Assembly (NCBI RefSeq): GCF_900637185.1
Contig: NZ_LR134352.1
Coordinates: 1,364,001-1,428,000, forward strand
DNA length: 64,000 bases
Source: Nocardia asteroides
GTDB lineage: Bacteria; Actinomycetota; Actinomycetes; Mycobacteriales; Mycobacteriaceae
Direction of reading: 5' to 3'
Shown here: positions 8,556 through 18,789 of the stretch, one piece after another
Layout: the number at the start of each line of letters is the position of its first letter
How positions within the stretch are numbered: the stretch's first letter is position 1
Made by a program: the position numbers and the translations under genes
The notes under the pieces: model-generated
Told to the model about the DNA's origin: nothing
What the model saw: the letters and a program-made list of their open reading frames with translations, nothing else
Database searches by the model: none

Positions 8556-8987
8556 ATGCAATCGGTGTCCATCATAAATGGGTGTTCCACGCTGCACGGC
8601 GCGCTGCGCTCGGCGGAGCGCAACTGGGTTCGCCGCCTCGAATCGGCGCTGTCGGCGGACAATCTGAGCGCCGATCACTGGGCGATTCTGGCGCAGTTGT
8701 CGACCGACGACGGCATGACCATGTCGGAATTGGCGGCCGCCGCGCGGCTGGCCCCGTCCTCGGCCACCCGGCACGCCGACCACCTCGCCGAACGCGGCCT
8801 GATCTTCCGGGTCGCCGCCACCGACGACCGCAGGCGCATCCTGATCGGGCTCAGCAGTCTGGGCGCGAAACTCGTCGCCAAGATCCGCGCGCAGGAACAA
8901 TCCGCCGAGGAAGAACTGCGCACCCGCCTGGGCGCGCGCCGCTACAACGAATTGGTCGCCGCGCTGGCCGTCATCGCCGAGGTGTGA
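8556..8987 (+). CDS. MarR-family transcriptional regulator
   Basis: A 143-residue winged-helix regulator. The recognition region reads MTMSELAAAARLAPSSATRH and the wing HADHLAERGLIFRVAATDDRRR, whose DxRR ending is the MarR signature. Several starts are possible (GTG 8550, ATG 8556, GTG 8565); ATG 8556 is favoured because AGGTGG sits six bases upstream. It is divergent from the AmiC-like gene and probably represses both through the dyad at 8513-8528. The ligand is unknown but may be the same as that sensed by the AmiC-like protein. Confidence 0.88.
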   Translation: MQSVSIINGCSTLHGALRSAERNWVRRLESALSADNLSADHWAILAQLSTDDGMTMSELAAAARLAPSSATRHADHLAERGLIFRVAATDDRRRILIGLSSLGAKLVAKIRAQEQSAEEELRTRLGARRYNELVAALAVIAEV

Positions 8988-9019
8988 TTAACGGGCGGCG
9001 GTGGGCGCGTTCGTGCGCC

Positions 9020-9025
9020 TAGGAT
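9020..9025 (+). promoter_or_regulatory. Leaderless promoter -10 of the M18 aminopeptidase gene
   Basis: TAGGAT ends seven bases before the GTG start codon at 9033 and no ribosome site is visible, so transcription probably begins at the start codon. Confidence 0.55.
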
Positions 9026-9032
9026 CGCGGAT

Positions 9033-10325
9033 GTGCCTGTATCCCTGACCGCGGCGACGCCCAGTGGCCTGTGCGCCTTCATCGATGCCTCGCCCTCACC
9101 GTTCCATGTCTGCGCGACGGTGGCCGCCGAATTGGCCGCCAACGGGTTCACGCCCCTGAGCGAGGCGCAGCCCTGGGACGACGCGGGCGGCAAACACTAT
9201 GTGGTGCGCGGTGGTTCGCTGATCGCGTGGGCCGACTTCGACGCCGCGCCCGCCGACCCGTTCCGGGTGGTCGGCGCGCACACCGACAGCCCCAACCTGC
9301 GGGTGAAGCAGCATCCGGATCTGGCGGGCGCGGGCTGGCAGCTGGTCGGGCTCGAGCCCTACGGCGGCGCGTGGCTGAACTCCTGGCTGGACCGTGAGCT
9401 CGGCGTCTCCGGGCGGCTGAGCGTGCGTGACGGCGCCAGGATGCGCGACGTGCTGGTCCGGATCGACGAGCCGATCCTGCGGGTGCCGCAGCTGGCCATC
9501 CACCTGTCCGAGGACCGGCGCGGGGTGACGCTGGACCCGCAGCGGCACGTGAACGCGATCTGGGGGATCGGCGACGCCCCCGGTTCCTTCCTCGACTTCG
9601 TCGCCGAGCGGGCCGAGGTCGACGGCGGCGACGTGCTCGGCTGGGAACTGATGACCCACGACCTCGCGCACAGCACGCTCGTCGGGCGCGACCACGACCT
9701 GGTGAGCGCGCCGCGGCTGGACAACCAGGGCACCTGCTACGCGGGTCTGCAGGCGTTCCTGGCCGCGGTGGACGAGCCGGGCGCCGCGATGCCGGTGCTG
9801 GTGATGTTCGACCACGAGGAGGTCGGCAGCCAGTCCGACCGCGGCGCGCAGTCGGATCTGCTGCCCGCGGTACTGGAACGGATCGTGCTGGCCCGCGGCG
9901 GTGGCCGGGCCGACTACCTGGCCGCGCTGGCCGGGTCGGTGGTGGCCTCCGGTGACATGGCGCACGCGACCCACCCCAACTACCCGGACCGGCACGAGCC
10001 CGCGCACCGCATCGAGGTCGGCGGCGGGCCGGTGCTCAAGGTCAACCAGAACCTGCGCTACGCCACCGACGCGGCGGGCGCGGGCGCGTTCGCGCTGGCC
10101 TGCGCCCAGGCCGGAGTTCCGTTGCAGCGCTATGTCCATCGCGCCGACCTGCCGTGCGGCTCGACCATCGGCCCGATGACCGCGGCCCGCACCGGCATCT
10201 CCACCGTCGACGTGGGCGCGCCGCAACTGGCGATGCACTCGTGCCGCGAGCTGATGGGCGCCGCGGACGTGCCCGCCTACGCCGCGGCGTTGGCGGCGTT
10301 CCTCACGCCGGAGGCGGTCGACTGA
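9033..10325 (+). CDS. M18-family aminopeptidase
   Basis: A 430-residue cytosolic zinc aminopeptidase of the aspartyl aminopeptidase family, equivalent from memory to Rv0800. Metal and catalytic motifs are GAHTDSPNL (His), RLDNQGTC (bridging Asp), [15 protein letters not shown] (catalytic Glu pair), [12 protein letters not shown] (Asp/His) and LPCGSTIGP. It removes acidic or neutral N-terminal residues from peptides. The GTG start fits a leaderless transcript. Its stop lies one base from that of the convergent GT87 gene. Confidence 0.93.
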   Translation: MPVSLTAATPSGLCAFIDASPSPFHVCATVAAELAANGFTPLSEAQPWDDAGGKHYVVRGGSLIAWADFDAAPADPFRVVGAHTDSPNLRVKQHPDLAGAGWQLVGLEPYGGAWLNSWLDRELGVSGRLSVRDGARMRDVLVRIDEPILRVPQLAIHLSEDRRGVTLDPQRHVNAIWGIGDAPGSFLDFVAERAEVDGGDVLGWELMTHDLAHSTLVGRDHDLVSAPRLDNQGTCYAGLQAFLAAVDEPGAAMPVLVMFDHEEVGSQSDRGAQSDLLPAVLERIVLARGGGRADYLAALAGSVVASGDMAHATHPNYPDRHEPAHRIEVGGGPVLKVNQNLRYATDAAGAGAFALACAQAGVPLQRYVHRADLPCGSTIGPMTAARTGISTVDVGAPQLAMHSCRELMGAADVPAYAAALAAFLTPEAVD

Positions 10326-10326
10326 G

Positions 10327-11637
10327 TCAGGCGGTGGCGAGTTCCGGTGCGGCGGGGGCTTTCCGGGCCGGGTGGTAGGTGCACACCGCGTAGACGATCA
10401 CCGCGAAGGTGGTCCACACGTAGCTGCTGCCGATGATCTGCTGCCACCAGCCCCAGCCGAGTTCCTTGTCGGCCGAATGTGGCAGCACCCACTGCGGGCC
10501 GACGATGAACATCACCGTGAACAACGCCACCACCGTGGTGAAGGCGCGCGAGCGGCGGCGGGTGGCCTGGTCCACGGCGACGACGAGGGCGGGCGCCACC
10601 CACACCCAGTGGTGTGACCACGACACCGGCGAGACCAGCAGCACCGCCGCCGCGTTGACCAGCAGCGCGGCGACATCGCGCCCGGCGCCGATGAGCCGGT
10701 ACATCCACACCGCGGCCAGCCCGACGGTCAGCACCGACAGCGCGATCCACAGCCCGGTGGCCAGCGCCTCGTCCAGGCCGAGCCGGTACAGCGTGCCCTT
10801 GATCGACTGGTTGCCCGCGAAGTAGGGCGTGCCGATGCGGCCGGTGTCGGTGACGGTGTGGAACCAGTACTGCACCGAGTCGTTCGGGAACAGCAGGAAG
10901 CCGACGCCGACCGCGCCCGCGGCGGACACGATCATCGTCGCGACCGCCTTCCAGTCCCGGCGCAGCACGAAGTACAGCAGGTAGCCGGCCGGAATCAGCT
11001 TGATCGACACCGTGATCCCGATCAGCATGCCGCGCGGCCAGAACGGCTTGCGGACCAGCGCGTCGAGGGTGATCGCGGCCATCAGCACGAGGTTGATCTG
11101 GCCGAAGTTGAAGGTCTGCCGGATCGGTTCCAGGTACTGGGCCAGGCCGAGCCCGGCGAGCACGACGGTGAACACCGAGATCCGGTCCAGCCCGGGGCGC
11201 ACCCGGATCAGCACCAGCCACAGCGCGACGGCCAGGCTCAGCAGCGAGGTGAGCAAGACCACGATCTCGGCAACGACCAGCGGCATCAGCGCCAGCGGCA
11301 CGAAGAACGCCGCGGCCAGCGGGGGATAGGTGAACGGCAGGCCCAGCCCGTAGACCGGCGGCATCGGCCCGTACAGGTCGCCGCCGTCGAGCCACACGCG
11401 GGCGCCGTTGCGGTAGACCTGCAGGTCGATGAAGCCGTGCCACCAGTGCGCCAGCAGCGCGATCGCGGCGGAGAACACGAACAGCCCGATCGCCACGGCC
11501 AGCAGGCGCTTTCGTCGGTCGCGCGCTGTTTGCTCAGGTGGGTTTGCCGACGGCCCCGCCGGAGCGGAACTCGGAACCGCGCCACGCGCGGAAACAGGCG
11601 GCTCGACCTGCTCGGCAACCCCCGGACTCTCGTTCAC
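10327..11637 (-). CDS. GT87-family polyprenol-phosphate-mannose mannosyltransferase-like protein
   Basis: A 436-residue integral membrane protein with about ten transmembrane helices after a 45-residue proline-rich cytoplasmic tail. GT-C features include an acidic outer loop after TM1 (GFIDLQVYRNGARVWLDG), PPVYGLGLPFTYPPL, FNFGQIN and SPVSWSHHWVW. These match DUF2029/GT87 enzymes that add alpha-1,2-mannose to PIMs, lipomannan or arabinomannan. Which of these glycans is made cannot be told. The GTG start has a -10-like TAGTCT six bases upstream, suggesting a leaderless mRNA. Confidence 0.85.
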   Translation of the reverse strand: MNESPGVAEQVEPPVSARGAVPSSAPAGPSANPPEQTARDRRKRLLAVAIGLFVFSAAIALLAHWWHGFIDLQVYRNGARVWLDGGDLYGPMPPVYGLGLPFTYPPLAAAFFVPLALMPLVVAEIVVLLTSLLSLAVALWLVLIRVRPGLDRISVFTVVLAGLGLAQYLEPIRQTFNFGQINLVLMAAITLDALVRKPFWPRGMLIGITVSIKLIPAGYLLYFVLRRDWKAVATMIVSAAGAVGVGFLLFPNDSVQYWFHTVTDTGRIGTPYFAGNQSIKGTLYRLGLDEALATGLWIALSVLTVGLAAVWMYRLIGAGRDVAALLVNAAAVLLVSPVSWSHHWVWVAPALVVAVDQATRRRSRAFTTVVALFTVMFIVGPQWVLPHSADKELGWGWWQQIIGSSYVWTTFAVIVYAVCTYHPARKAPAAPELATA

Positions 11638-11740
11638 GGCGTCAGACTAACGGGTGGTTGCCCGGCCGAAGCGCAGGTGTGATGAGGCCGCCAGTAGACT
11701 CTGCAGGTAAGTTCCCCGGCCGAAAGGACCCTGGTCTCCC

Positions 11741-14035
11741 GTGACACTGCAGGTCGACACCGTCGCCACCGCCGCAGCCACCCCGGATGCTCCGCAGCCG
11801 TACAAGGAACTCGGTCTCAAAGACGACGAGTACGCCCGCATCAAGGAGATTCTGGGCCGTCGGCCCACCGACGCCGAACTGGCGATGTACTCCGTGATGT
11901 GGAGCGAGCACTGCTCCTACAAGTCCTCCAAGGTGCACCTGCGCTACTTCGGTGAGACGACCACCCCCGAGATGAGGGCCTCCATGCTGGCCGGCATCGG
12001 CGAGAACGCCGGCGTGGTCGACATCGGCGACGGCTGGGCGGTCACCTTCAAGGTCGAGAGCCACAACCACCCGTCCTACGTCGAGCCGTACCAGGGCGCG
12101 GCCACCGGCGTCGGCGGCATCGTGCGCGACATCATGGCGATGGGCGCGCGCCCGATCGCGGTGATGGATCAGCTGCGCTTCGGCGCGGCCGACGCGGCCG
12201 ACACCCGTCGCGTGGTCGACGGCGTGGTCCGCGGCATCGGCGGCTACGGCAACTCGCTGGGCCTGCCGAACGTGGGCGGCGAGACCGTGTTCGACGCCTC
12301 CTACCAGGGCAACCCGCTGGTGAACGCGCTCTGCGCGGGCGCCATGCGCGTGGAGGACCTGCACCTGGCCTTCGCCTCCGGCGCGGGCAACAAGATCATC
12401 CTGTTCGGCGCGCGCACCGGCCTCGACGGCATCGGTGGCGTCTCCGTGCTGGCCTCGGACACCTTCTCCGGCGAGGAGACCGGCACCGGCCGCAAGAAGC
12501 TGCCCGCCGTGCAGGTCGGTGACCCGTTCACCGAGAAGGTGCTCATCGAGTGCTGTCTGGACCTCTACAAGGCCGGACTCGTCGTCGGTATCCAGGACCT
12601 CGGCGGCGCCGGGCTGTCCTGCGCCACCTCCGAGCTGGCCGCGGCGGGCGACGGCGGCATGCACATCGACCTGACCAAGGTCCCGCTTCGCGCCAAGCAC
12701 ATGACCCCCGCCGAGATCCTGTCGAGCGAGTCGCAGGAGCGCATGTGCGCGGTCGTCACCCCCGAGAACGTGGACGCCTTCATGGCCGTCTGCAAGCGCC
12801 ACGACGTGCTGGCCACCGTCATCGGTGAGGTCACCGACGGCGACCACCTCGTCATCACCTGGCACGGCGAGACCGTGGTGGACGTGCCGCCGCGCACCGT
12901 CGCCCACGAGGGCCCGGTCTACGAGCGCCCGGTGCAGCGTCCCGACACCCAGGACGCGCTGATCGCCGACACCACCGCGAACCTCACCCGGCCCAAGACG
13001 GCCGACGAGTTGCGCGAGACCCTGCTCACCATGGTCGCCAGCCCGCAGCTGTGCAGCCGCAAGTGGATCACCGAGCAGTACGACCGCTACGTGCGCGGCA
13101 ACACCGTGCTGGCCGAGCACGCCGACGCGGGCGTGGTGCGCATCGACGAGGAGTCCGGCCGCGGTATCGCGCTGGCCACCGACGCCTCGGGCCGCTACAC
13201 CAAGCTCGACCCGTACACCGGCGCGCAGCTGGCGCTGGCCGAGGCGTTCCGCAATGTCGCCACCACCGGCGCAACCCCGAAGGCCGTCACCAACTGCCTG
13301 AACTTCGGTTCGCCGGAGGATCCGGGCGTGATGTGGCAGTTCCAGCAGGCCGTGCGCGGTCTGGCGGACGGCTGTGCGGCGCTGGGCATTCCGGTGACCG
13401 GCGGCAACGTCAGCTTCTACAACCAGACCGGCAAGGACGCCATCCTGCCCACCCCGGTGGTCGGCGTGCTCGGCGTCATCGACGACGTGCACCGCCGCAT
13501 CCCCACCGGCCTGGGCCTGGAGCCCGGCGAATCGCTGATCTTGCTCGGCGAGACCCACGACGAGCTCGACGGTTCGATCTGGTCGCAGGTGGCCCACGAC
13601 CACCTCGGTGGCGTGCCGCCGAAGGTCGACTTCGCCCGGGAGCAGCTGCTCTCGGAGGTGCTCACCTCGGGTTCGCGCGACGGCATGATCTCGGCCGCGC
13701 ACGACCTGTCCGAGGGCGGCCTGGCGCAGACCGTCGTCGAGGCCGCGCTGGCGGGCGAGACCGGCTGCCGCATCGTGCTGCCCGAGGGCTCGGACCCGTT
13801 CGTGCAGCTGTTCTCCGAGTCGGCCGGGCGCGTGCTCGTCGCGGTGCCGCGCTCGGAGGAGACCCGCTTCACCAAGATGTGCGACGCGCGTCAGCTGCCG
13901 TGGGCGCGCATCGGCGTGGTCGACCAGGGCTCGGACTCCATCGAGGTGCAGGGCCAGTTCTCGGTGACACTCGCCGAATTGCGCGAGGCGTTCGAGGGCA
14001 CCCTGCCTAAGCTGTTCGGAGCGCATACCGCCTGA
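11741..14035 (+). CDS. purL: Phosphoribosylformylglycinamidine synthase subunit II
   Basis: The 764-residue synthase subunit, converting FGAR to FGAM with ATP and ammonia delivered from PurQ. Diagnostic segments are [30 protein letters not shown] (ATP/Mg site), [32 protein letters not shown] and ITGG-like [12 protein letters not shown]. Small-type PurL length confirms that it works with PurS and PurQ. The GTG start is preceded by AAAGGA at about 12 nt; a -10-like TAGACT lies at 11694-11699. The next gene starts 23 bases after its stop. Confidence 0.97.
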   Translation: MTLQVDTVATAAATPDAPQPYKELGLKDDEYARIKEILGRRPTDAELAMYSVMWSEHCSYKSSKVHLRYFGETTTPEMRASMLAGIGENAGVVDIGDGWAVTFKVESHNHPSYVEPYQGAATGVGGIVRDIMAMGARPIAVMDQLRFGAADAADTRRVVDGVVRGIGGYGNSLGLPNVGGETVFDASYQGNPLVNALCAGAMRVEDLHLAFASGAGNKIILFGARTGLDGIGGVSVLASDTFSGEETGTGRKKLPAVQVGDPFTEKVLIECCLDLYKAGLVVGIQDLGGAGLSCATSELAAAGDGGMHIDLTKVPLRAKHMTPAEILSSESQERMCAVVTPENVDAFMAVCKRHDVLATVIGEVTDGDHLVITWHGETVVDVPPRTVAHEGPVYERPVQRPDTQDALIADTTANLTRPKTADELRETLLTMVASPQLCSRKWITEQYDRYVRGNTVLAEHADAGVVRIDEESGRGIALATDASGRYTKLDPYTGAQLALAEAFRNVATTGATPKAVTNCLNFGSPEDPGVMWQFQQAVRGLADGCAALGIPVTGGNVSFYNQTGKDAILPTPVVGVLGVIDDVHRRIPTGLGLEPGESLILLGETHDELDGSIWSQVAHDHLGGVPPKVDFAREQLLSEVLTSGSRDGMISAAHDLSEGGLAQTVVEAALAGETGCRIVLPEGSDPFVQLFSESAGRVLVAVPRSEETRFTKMCDARQLPWARIGVVDQGSDSIEVQGQFSVTLAELREAFEGTLPKLFGAHTA

Positions 14036-14058
14036 ACCGCCGGATGAGGGAGTCGAGC

Positions 14059-15873
14059 TTGACCACAGAGGACACCAGCTCGACTCCCACTCCGACCGCG
14101 CAGGACACCCCCGACGCCCCGGCCGCGTCCGCTGCGACGACCGCGCCGCAGAGTCCGTTCCTGCGCGGAATCCACCTGGTCGAGCGCTTCTTCCACCCGA
14201 ACTACACCGGCCTGGTCGTGGCGACGATCTTCTTCTGCTGGTCGCTGACCCCGTCCCTGCTGCCGCGCGACTGGTTCTTCCAGGGCCTGGTCAGCGGCAT
14301 CAACGCCACCATCGGTTACGGCATCGGCTGTGCCCTGGCCTGGGCCTGGCGCCGCTGGGTGGTCCCCCGGGTGACGTTGCCGCAGCGGGTGCGCGAGCAG
14401 TGGGTGCGGCGCCCGAGCTGGACGGTCACCGCGATCAAGGGCGCGATCGTGCTGGCGTGCCTGCTCTTCGCGGTGCTGCTGAGCATCCAGTCGGCGCACT
14501 GGCAGCGCCAGATCACCGATCTGATGGACATGGAGCCGGTCTCCGACACCGGCTATCCGCGCACGGTGCTGGTCGGCGCGGTGGTGGTCGGGTTGCTGAT
14601 CTGGATCTCGCGCGGGGTTGTCCGGCTGGTGCGCGCCATCGCCCGCGGGCTGAACAAGTGGGTGAGCATTCCCGCGTCGGTCGCCCGGCCGCTCGGGGTG
14701 GTCATCGTGATCGTCGCCGCGGTGCTGCTGTTCAACGGTGTGCTGGCGAAAGCCTTCTTCACCGTGGCCAATTCGGCGTTCAGCGCGCGCAACAGCCACA
14801 CCTCGGCGAACGCCGTCCAGCCGACGCTGCCCGAACGTTCCGGCAGCCCGGAGTCGCTGGCGAAGTGGGACACCCTCGGGTCGGAGGGCCGGTGGTTCGT
14901 GTCGCACGCGCCGACCGCGCTGGCGATCGGGCAGGTCACCGGAAAGCCCGCCCGCGAGCCGATCCGGGTGTACGCGGGCCTGGAATCGGCCGACGGATTC
15001 GACGCGCAGACCGACCTGGCGGTGGCCGAACTCGACCGGACCAAGGCCTGGGACCGCGAGGTCCTGGTGGTGATCAGCACCACCGGTACCGGCTGGGTCG
15101 ACTCGACCAGCGCCGAGTCGGTGGAGCTGATGTACAACGGCGACACCGCCCTGGTCGCGACGCAGTACTCCTATCTGCCCAGCGCGTTGTCGTTCCTGTC
15201 CGACCGCGACAAGTCCATGACCATGGGCAGGCTGCTGTTCGACAAGGTCTACGAACGCTGGGCCGCGCTGCCCGAGGACACCAGGCCCAAGCTGCTGGTC
15301 TACGGCGAGAGCCTCGGCTCGCAGGGCTCCGAGGGCGCGTTCTCCGGCCTGGCCGACATCCGCAACCGCACCGACGGCGTGCTGTGGGTGGGCCCGCCCA
15401 ACTCCAACCGGCTCTGGGCGGAGTTCGTGCGCAGGCGCGACCCGGGCACCGAGGAGATCACGCCGATCTTCGCCGACGGGCTGTCGGTGCGGTTCGCCGC
15501 CAGTGCCGATCAGCTGGCCCGGCCCTCGGACAACTGGACCGATCCGCGCATCGTCTATCTCCAGCACGCGTCCGATCCGGTGGTGTGGTGGTCGCCGGAT
15601 CTGCTGTTCGAGCAGCCGGATTGGCTGCGCGAGAAGCGCGGACCCGATGTGTCACCGGCGATGTCGTGGTATCCGATCGTCACGTTCTGGCAGGTCGCCG
15701 CGGATCTGCCGCGCGCGCAGGCGGTCTCCAACGGGCACGGCCACAACTACGGCAATGTGGTGCCCGACGCGTGGGCCGCGGTGGCCCAACCGCCGGACTA
15801 CACACCGGAATTGGCGGCCCGGATCAAGGCGTTCCTGGTCGAGTCGGCGGCGGTGGAACACGAGCTGAAGTAG
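14059..15873 (+). CDS. Membrane-anchored Abhydrolase_9 family protein, copy 1
   Basis: About 604 residues. The N-terminal half holds four to five transmembrane helices (the Abhydrolase_9_N part, starting near FFHPNYTGLVVATIFFCWSL), followed by an alpha/beta-hydrolase domain with nucleophile elbow YGESLGSQG and a late histidine in SNGHGHNYG. Mycobacterial homologues (Rv1069c type) are uncharacterised membrane hydrolases or lipases. ATG 14044 is in frame but lies over the AGGGAG ribosome site, so TTG 14059 is preferred. A clearly related paralogue starts at 16354; the pair brackets the yiaA-like gene. Confidence 0.85.
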   Translation: MTTEDTSSTPTPTAQDTPDAPAASAATTAPQSPFLRGIHLVERFFHPNYTGLVVATIFFCWSLTPSLLPRDWFFQGLVSGINATIGYGIGCALAWAWRRWVVPRVTLPQRVREQWVRRPSWTVTAIKGAIVLACLLFAVLLSIQSAHWQRQITDLMDMEPVSDTGYPRTVLVGAVVVGLLIWISRGVVRLVRAIARGLNKWVSIPASVARPLGVVIVIVAAVLLFNGVLAKAFFTVANSAFSARNSHTSANAVQPTLPERSGSPESLAKWDTLGSEGRWFVSHAPTALAIGQVTGKPAREPIRVYAGLESADGFDAQTDLAVAELDRTKAWDREVLVVISTTGTGWVDSTSAESVELMYNGDTALVATQYSYLPSALSFLSDRDKSMTMGRLLFDKVYERWAALPEDTRPKLLVYGESLGSQGSEGAFSGLADIRNRTDGVLWVGPPNSNRLWAEFVRRRDPGTEEITPIFADGLSVRFAASADQLARPSDNWTDPRIVYLQHASDPVVWWSPDLLFEQPDWLREKRGPDVSPAMSWYPIVTFWQVAADLPRAQAVSNGHGHNYGNVVPDAWAAVAQPPDYTPELAARIKAFLVESAAVEHELK

Positions 15874-15922
15874 CGGGCGGGGCAGCGCCGAACCCCTCGA
15901 TCGGAGCTGCCCCGGCCGCCCG
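15874..15922. terminator. Bidirectional terminator
   Basis: CGGGCGGGGCAGC pairs with GCTGCCCC-(bulge)-GCCCG, filling the 50-bp gap between the convergent Abhydrolase_9 gene and the YiaA-like gene. Confidence 0.7.
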
Positions 15923-15923
15923 G

Positions 15924-16214
15924 CTACGACACCGACCGGAACGGATTGTGTTCGGCGATCAGCTGTTCCAGCCGCGCCTCGTCGATCCGCCCGATCAGCG
16001 ACTGGGCCTCCTGCTGGTCGCGCACGACCTTGGCGAGGGTGAAGCAGCTGGTCACCAGGAACAGGCCCGACATCGCGAGGAAGCCGCGCTGCCAGGCGTC
16101 CAGCGGCAGATAGGCGATCCCGGCGCCGGTCCCGATCAGGCTGACGCCGAACGCGATCGCGGCCTGGACCATGTAGGCCGAGGTGTTCTTCGGCTTGGCA
16201 TTGGGTGTGCTCAT
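15924..16214 (-). CDS. YiaA/YiaB-type two-helix membrane protein
   Basis: A 96-residue protein with two transmembrane helices (about residues 16-37 and 44-63) in the arrangement of the YiaA/YiaB family, followed by a charged C-terminal helix ending EHNPFRSVS. The function of the family is unknown. The long upstream extension of the reading frame is discarded because the family N terminus (STPNAKPKNTSAYMVQAA) begins at this ATG. It sits between the two paralogous membrane hydrolases on the opposite strand. Confidence 0.75.
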   Translation of the reverse strand: MSTPNAKPKNTSAYMVQAAIAFGVSLIGTGAGIAYLPLDAWQRGFLAMSGLFLVTSCFTLAKVVRDQQEAQSLIGRIDEARLEQLIAEHNPFRSVS

Positions 16215-16353
16215 GGGAACAAGTGTGCTGAGCGGGCTGTTCGCGGGGGCGCGTGAAACTACTCGAGTGGGCTGGGTAGTTACCGGCCGATAGTGACCGA
16301 CCCGCCATCCACAACATCGCGCCGCGCCCGAACCGGCCAGCCATACTGGACTG

Positions 16354-18084
16354 GTGTCTGCGGCAGGCTCCACCCTCGTGACGTTGCGTGCGCGCGGCGC
16401 CACGCTGGCGCGCCGTGTCGAGGATGTCGTGGACCTCAACTACGTGGGCCTGGTCCTGGCCACGCTGTTCTTCGCGCTGTCGGTGACGCCGTCGCTGGTG
16501 CCGCGCGACTGGCTGTTCCAGGGCCTGATCAGCGGCATCAACGCCGCCATCGGATACGGGCTCGGGTGCGTGCTGGAGTGGGCGTTCCGCCGCTGGGTGC
16601 GCGCACGGCTGCCGATTCCCAGCCCGTCGGATCGGGTGCGGTACGTGATCAAGGCGACGGTGCTGGTCACCTGTGGTCTGGTCGCGGCGGTGATGCTGGT
16701 GCAGTCGGCGCGCTGGCAACGCGAGATCACCTCGCTGATGGGGATGGAGGGCACCACCACGCCTGCCTACCTGCGCACCGGGTTGCTCAGCGTGGCGGTG
16801 GGGGTCGCCGTCGTCGCCGCGTACCGGACCCTGCGGATCCTGGTGCTGGTGCTGGCCCGCCAGCTCAATCGCTGGGTCCGGGTGCCGCGCGAGTTGGCGC
16901 CCGCCGCCGGGGCGCTGGTGCTGGTCGTGCTCACCGTGACAGTGGTCAACGGTGTCGCCTCGCGCGCCTTCTTCGCCGTCGCCAACTCCGCGTTCAGTGT
17001 GCGCAACGACCGGACCACCGCGTACGCGGTCCAGCCGGGGCAACCGGAACGTTCGGGCAGCCCGGCCTCGCTGGCGCCGTGGGGGACCCTTGGCTTCGAG
17101 GGACGCTGGTTCGTCGCCAACGGACCCAGCGCCGCCGACATCACCGAGGTGACGGGAAGGACTGCGCGCGAACCGATCCGGGCCTACGTCGGCCTGGAAT
17201 CGGTGACCGGCGAGCAGACCGCGGCCCAGCTGGCGGTGGCCGAGCTCGAGCGCACCGGCGCCTTCGATCGCGCGGCCATGGTGGTGGTGACCACCACCGG
17301 CACCGGCTGGGTCAACGCCATGGCGGCGGGCGCGCTCGAATACCTCTACGGCGGGGACACCGCGGTGGTGGCCACGCAGTACTCGTATCTGCCGAGCGTG
17401 CTGTCGTTCCTGTCGGACCGGGACAAGGCCGCGGCGGCGGGCCGGGAACTGTTCGACGCGGTGTATCAGCGCTGGCTGGCCCAGCCGCAGGGCCAGCGGC
17501 CGAAGCTGTTCGTCTACGGGGAGAGCCTGGGATCGCAGGGGTCGGAGGAGGCCTTCGCCGGGCTCGGGGATCTGCGGGAGAAGGTCGACGGCGCCCTGTG
17601 GGTCGGGCCGCCGAACTCGAATCGGTTGTGGCGCCAGTTCGTCGACCGGCGCGATCCCGGGTCGCCCGCGGTGGCGCCGATCTACGCCGACGGGCTCGTC
17701 GTCCGATTCGCCGACGACGCCGATGATTTCGCGCCCGCCGCCACCTGGCGCGCGCCGCGCATCGCCTACCTCCAGCATCCCTCCGACCCCATCGTGTGGT
17801 GGTCGGCCGACCTGATCTTCACCCAGCCGGACTGGCTCAGCGAACCGCGCGGGCCCGATGTGTCGACGCAGATGCGGTGGGCGCCGTTCGTCACGTTCTG
17901 GCAGGTGACGGCCGATCTGACCAACGCGCAAGGGGTTTCGGACGGGCACGGGCATCGCTACGGCTCGCTGGTGCTGGACGGCTGGCTGGCGGTGGCGGTG
18001 CCGCCGGGGGTCACGCCGGAGATCGTCGAGAGCATCCGGGCCGCGCTGGAATCGGCGGAAGAGTACGAACGGCAGGTCAAGTGA
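16354..18084 (+). CDS. Membrane-anchored Abhydrolase_9 family protein, copy 2
   Basis: A 576-residue paralogue of the gene at 14059, aligning over its whole length: LNYVGLVLATLFFALSVTPS membrane part, TTTGTGWVNAM, YGESLGSQGSEEAF nucleophile elbow and DGHGHRYG histidine. It presumably hydrolyses a lipid or ester at the inner membrane; substrate unknown. The GTG start lies six bases after a -10-like CATACT (16342-16347) without a ribosome site, consistent with a leaderless transcript. The CPBP gene overlaps its stop codon. Confidence 0.85.
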   Translation: MSAAGSTLVTLRARGATLARRVEDVVDLNYVGLVLATLFFALSVTPSLVPRDWLFQGLISGINAAIGYGLGCVLEWAFRRWVRARLPIPSPSDRVRYVIKATVLVTCGLVAAVMLVQSARWQREITSLMGMEGTTTPAYLRTGLLSVAVGVAVVAAYRTLRILVLVLARQLNRWVRVPRELAPAAGALVLVVLTVTVVNGVASRAFFAVANSAFSVRNDRTTAYAVQPGQPERSGSPASLAPWGTLGFEGRWFVANGPSAADITEVTGRTAREPIRAYVGLESVTGEQTAAQLAVAELERTGAFDRAAMVVVTTTGTGWVNAMAAGALEYLYGGDTAVVATQYSYLPSVLSFLSDRDKAAAAGRELFDAVYQRWLAQPQGQRPKLFVYGESLGSQGSEEAFAGLGDLREKVDGALWVGPPNSNRLWRQFVDRRDPGSPAVAPIYADGLVVRFADDADDFAPAATWRAPRIAYLQHPSDPIVWWSADLIFTQPDWLSEPRGPDVSTQMRWAPFVTFWQVTADLTNAQGVSDGHGHRYGSLVLDGWLAVAVPPGVTPEIVESIRAALESAEEYERQVK

Positions 18085-18770
18085 GGGTGGCGGGGCGCAT
18101 GCTGCCCGCTCTGTTGCGTCCGCGACTGCGCACGAAGACGGAAGCGGCGGTGGCACTGGCTGTTCCGGCTGCGTGGAACAATCTCGTGCTGCCGGGTCTG
18201 CGACTGCCGCTGCGCGGGCGTACCGCGGCGAATCTGGCCTTCGCGGTGAGCTACGCGGCGCTGTTCGGTGCTCGGCCGAACTGGTTGTCGGCCGCCGGTT
18301 TCCGGTGGGGAATCGGCGGGGCGGCCATGGTCTTCGCTGGTTACGGTGTGGCACTGGCGGTTCCGGCTCTGCGCCGACTGCCGCTCGAGGTCGCTGAGCG
18401 GGTGCCGGAAACCTCCACGCTCGAGTGGATCGCCCTGCACATTCCGGTCGGCACCGTGCTGGCCGAAGAAGCGGTGTTCCGCGGCACCCTCGACCCGCTG
18501 CTCGACGAGGTGGCCCACCCGACGCTCGCCGCGGCACTGGGCGCGCTGGATTTCGGTGTGTGGCACGTCGATCCGGCCCGCAGCGTCGGCGAATCGGTGG
18601 CGGGCACAGTCGCTGTCACCACCGCCGCGGGCCTGGTCTTCGGCTTCCTGCGCAGGCGCACCGGTAGCGCGACCGCTCCGGCACTGGTCCATCTCGCGAT
18701 CAATGCCGGGGGAGCGTTGCTGCCGCTGGCCGCGCTGCGGATCGAACTCGGATCGGGGCGGGGGAGCTAG
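18081..18770 (+). CDS. CPBP-family intramembrane metalloprotease
   Basis: A 229-residue membrane protein with the CPBP/Rce1 motif EEAVFRGTL (EExxxR, near residue 132) and two later conserved positions, FGVWHVDP and HLAINAGG. These are the zinc or water-activating residues of Rce1-like intramembrane proteases, whose bacterial substrates are mostly unknown. The GTG start overlaps the stop of the hydrolase gene (GTGA), so the two are coupled and may act in the same envelope process. Confidence 0.85.
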   Translation: MRVAGRMLPALLRPRLRTKTEAAVALAVPAAWNNLVLPGLRLPLRGRTAANLAFAVSYAALFGARPNWLSAAGFRWGIGGAAMVFAGYGVALAVPALRRLPLEVAERVPETSTLEWIALHIPVGTVLAEEAVFRGTLDPLLDEVAHPTLAAALGALDFGVWHVDPARSVGESVAGTVAVTTAAGLVFGFLRRRTGSATAPALVHLAINAGGALLPLAALRIELGSGRGS

Positions 18771-18789
18771 CGTCCCCAACCGGGATGGC

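Noticed and set aside
11642..14026. 794-codon open frame antisense to purL
   Set aside because: High-GC shadow: the translated sequence is Arg/Gly/His-rich low-complexity, and purL on the other strand is unambiguous.
15652..18537. 961-codon open frame antisense to the second Abhydrolase_9 gene
   Set aside because: Mirror of a well-supported gene, with no family-like motif and biased Arg/Pro composition.
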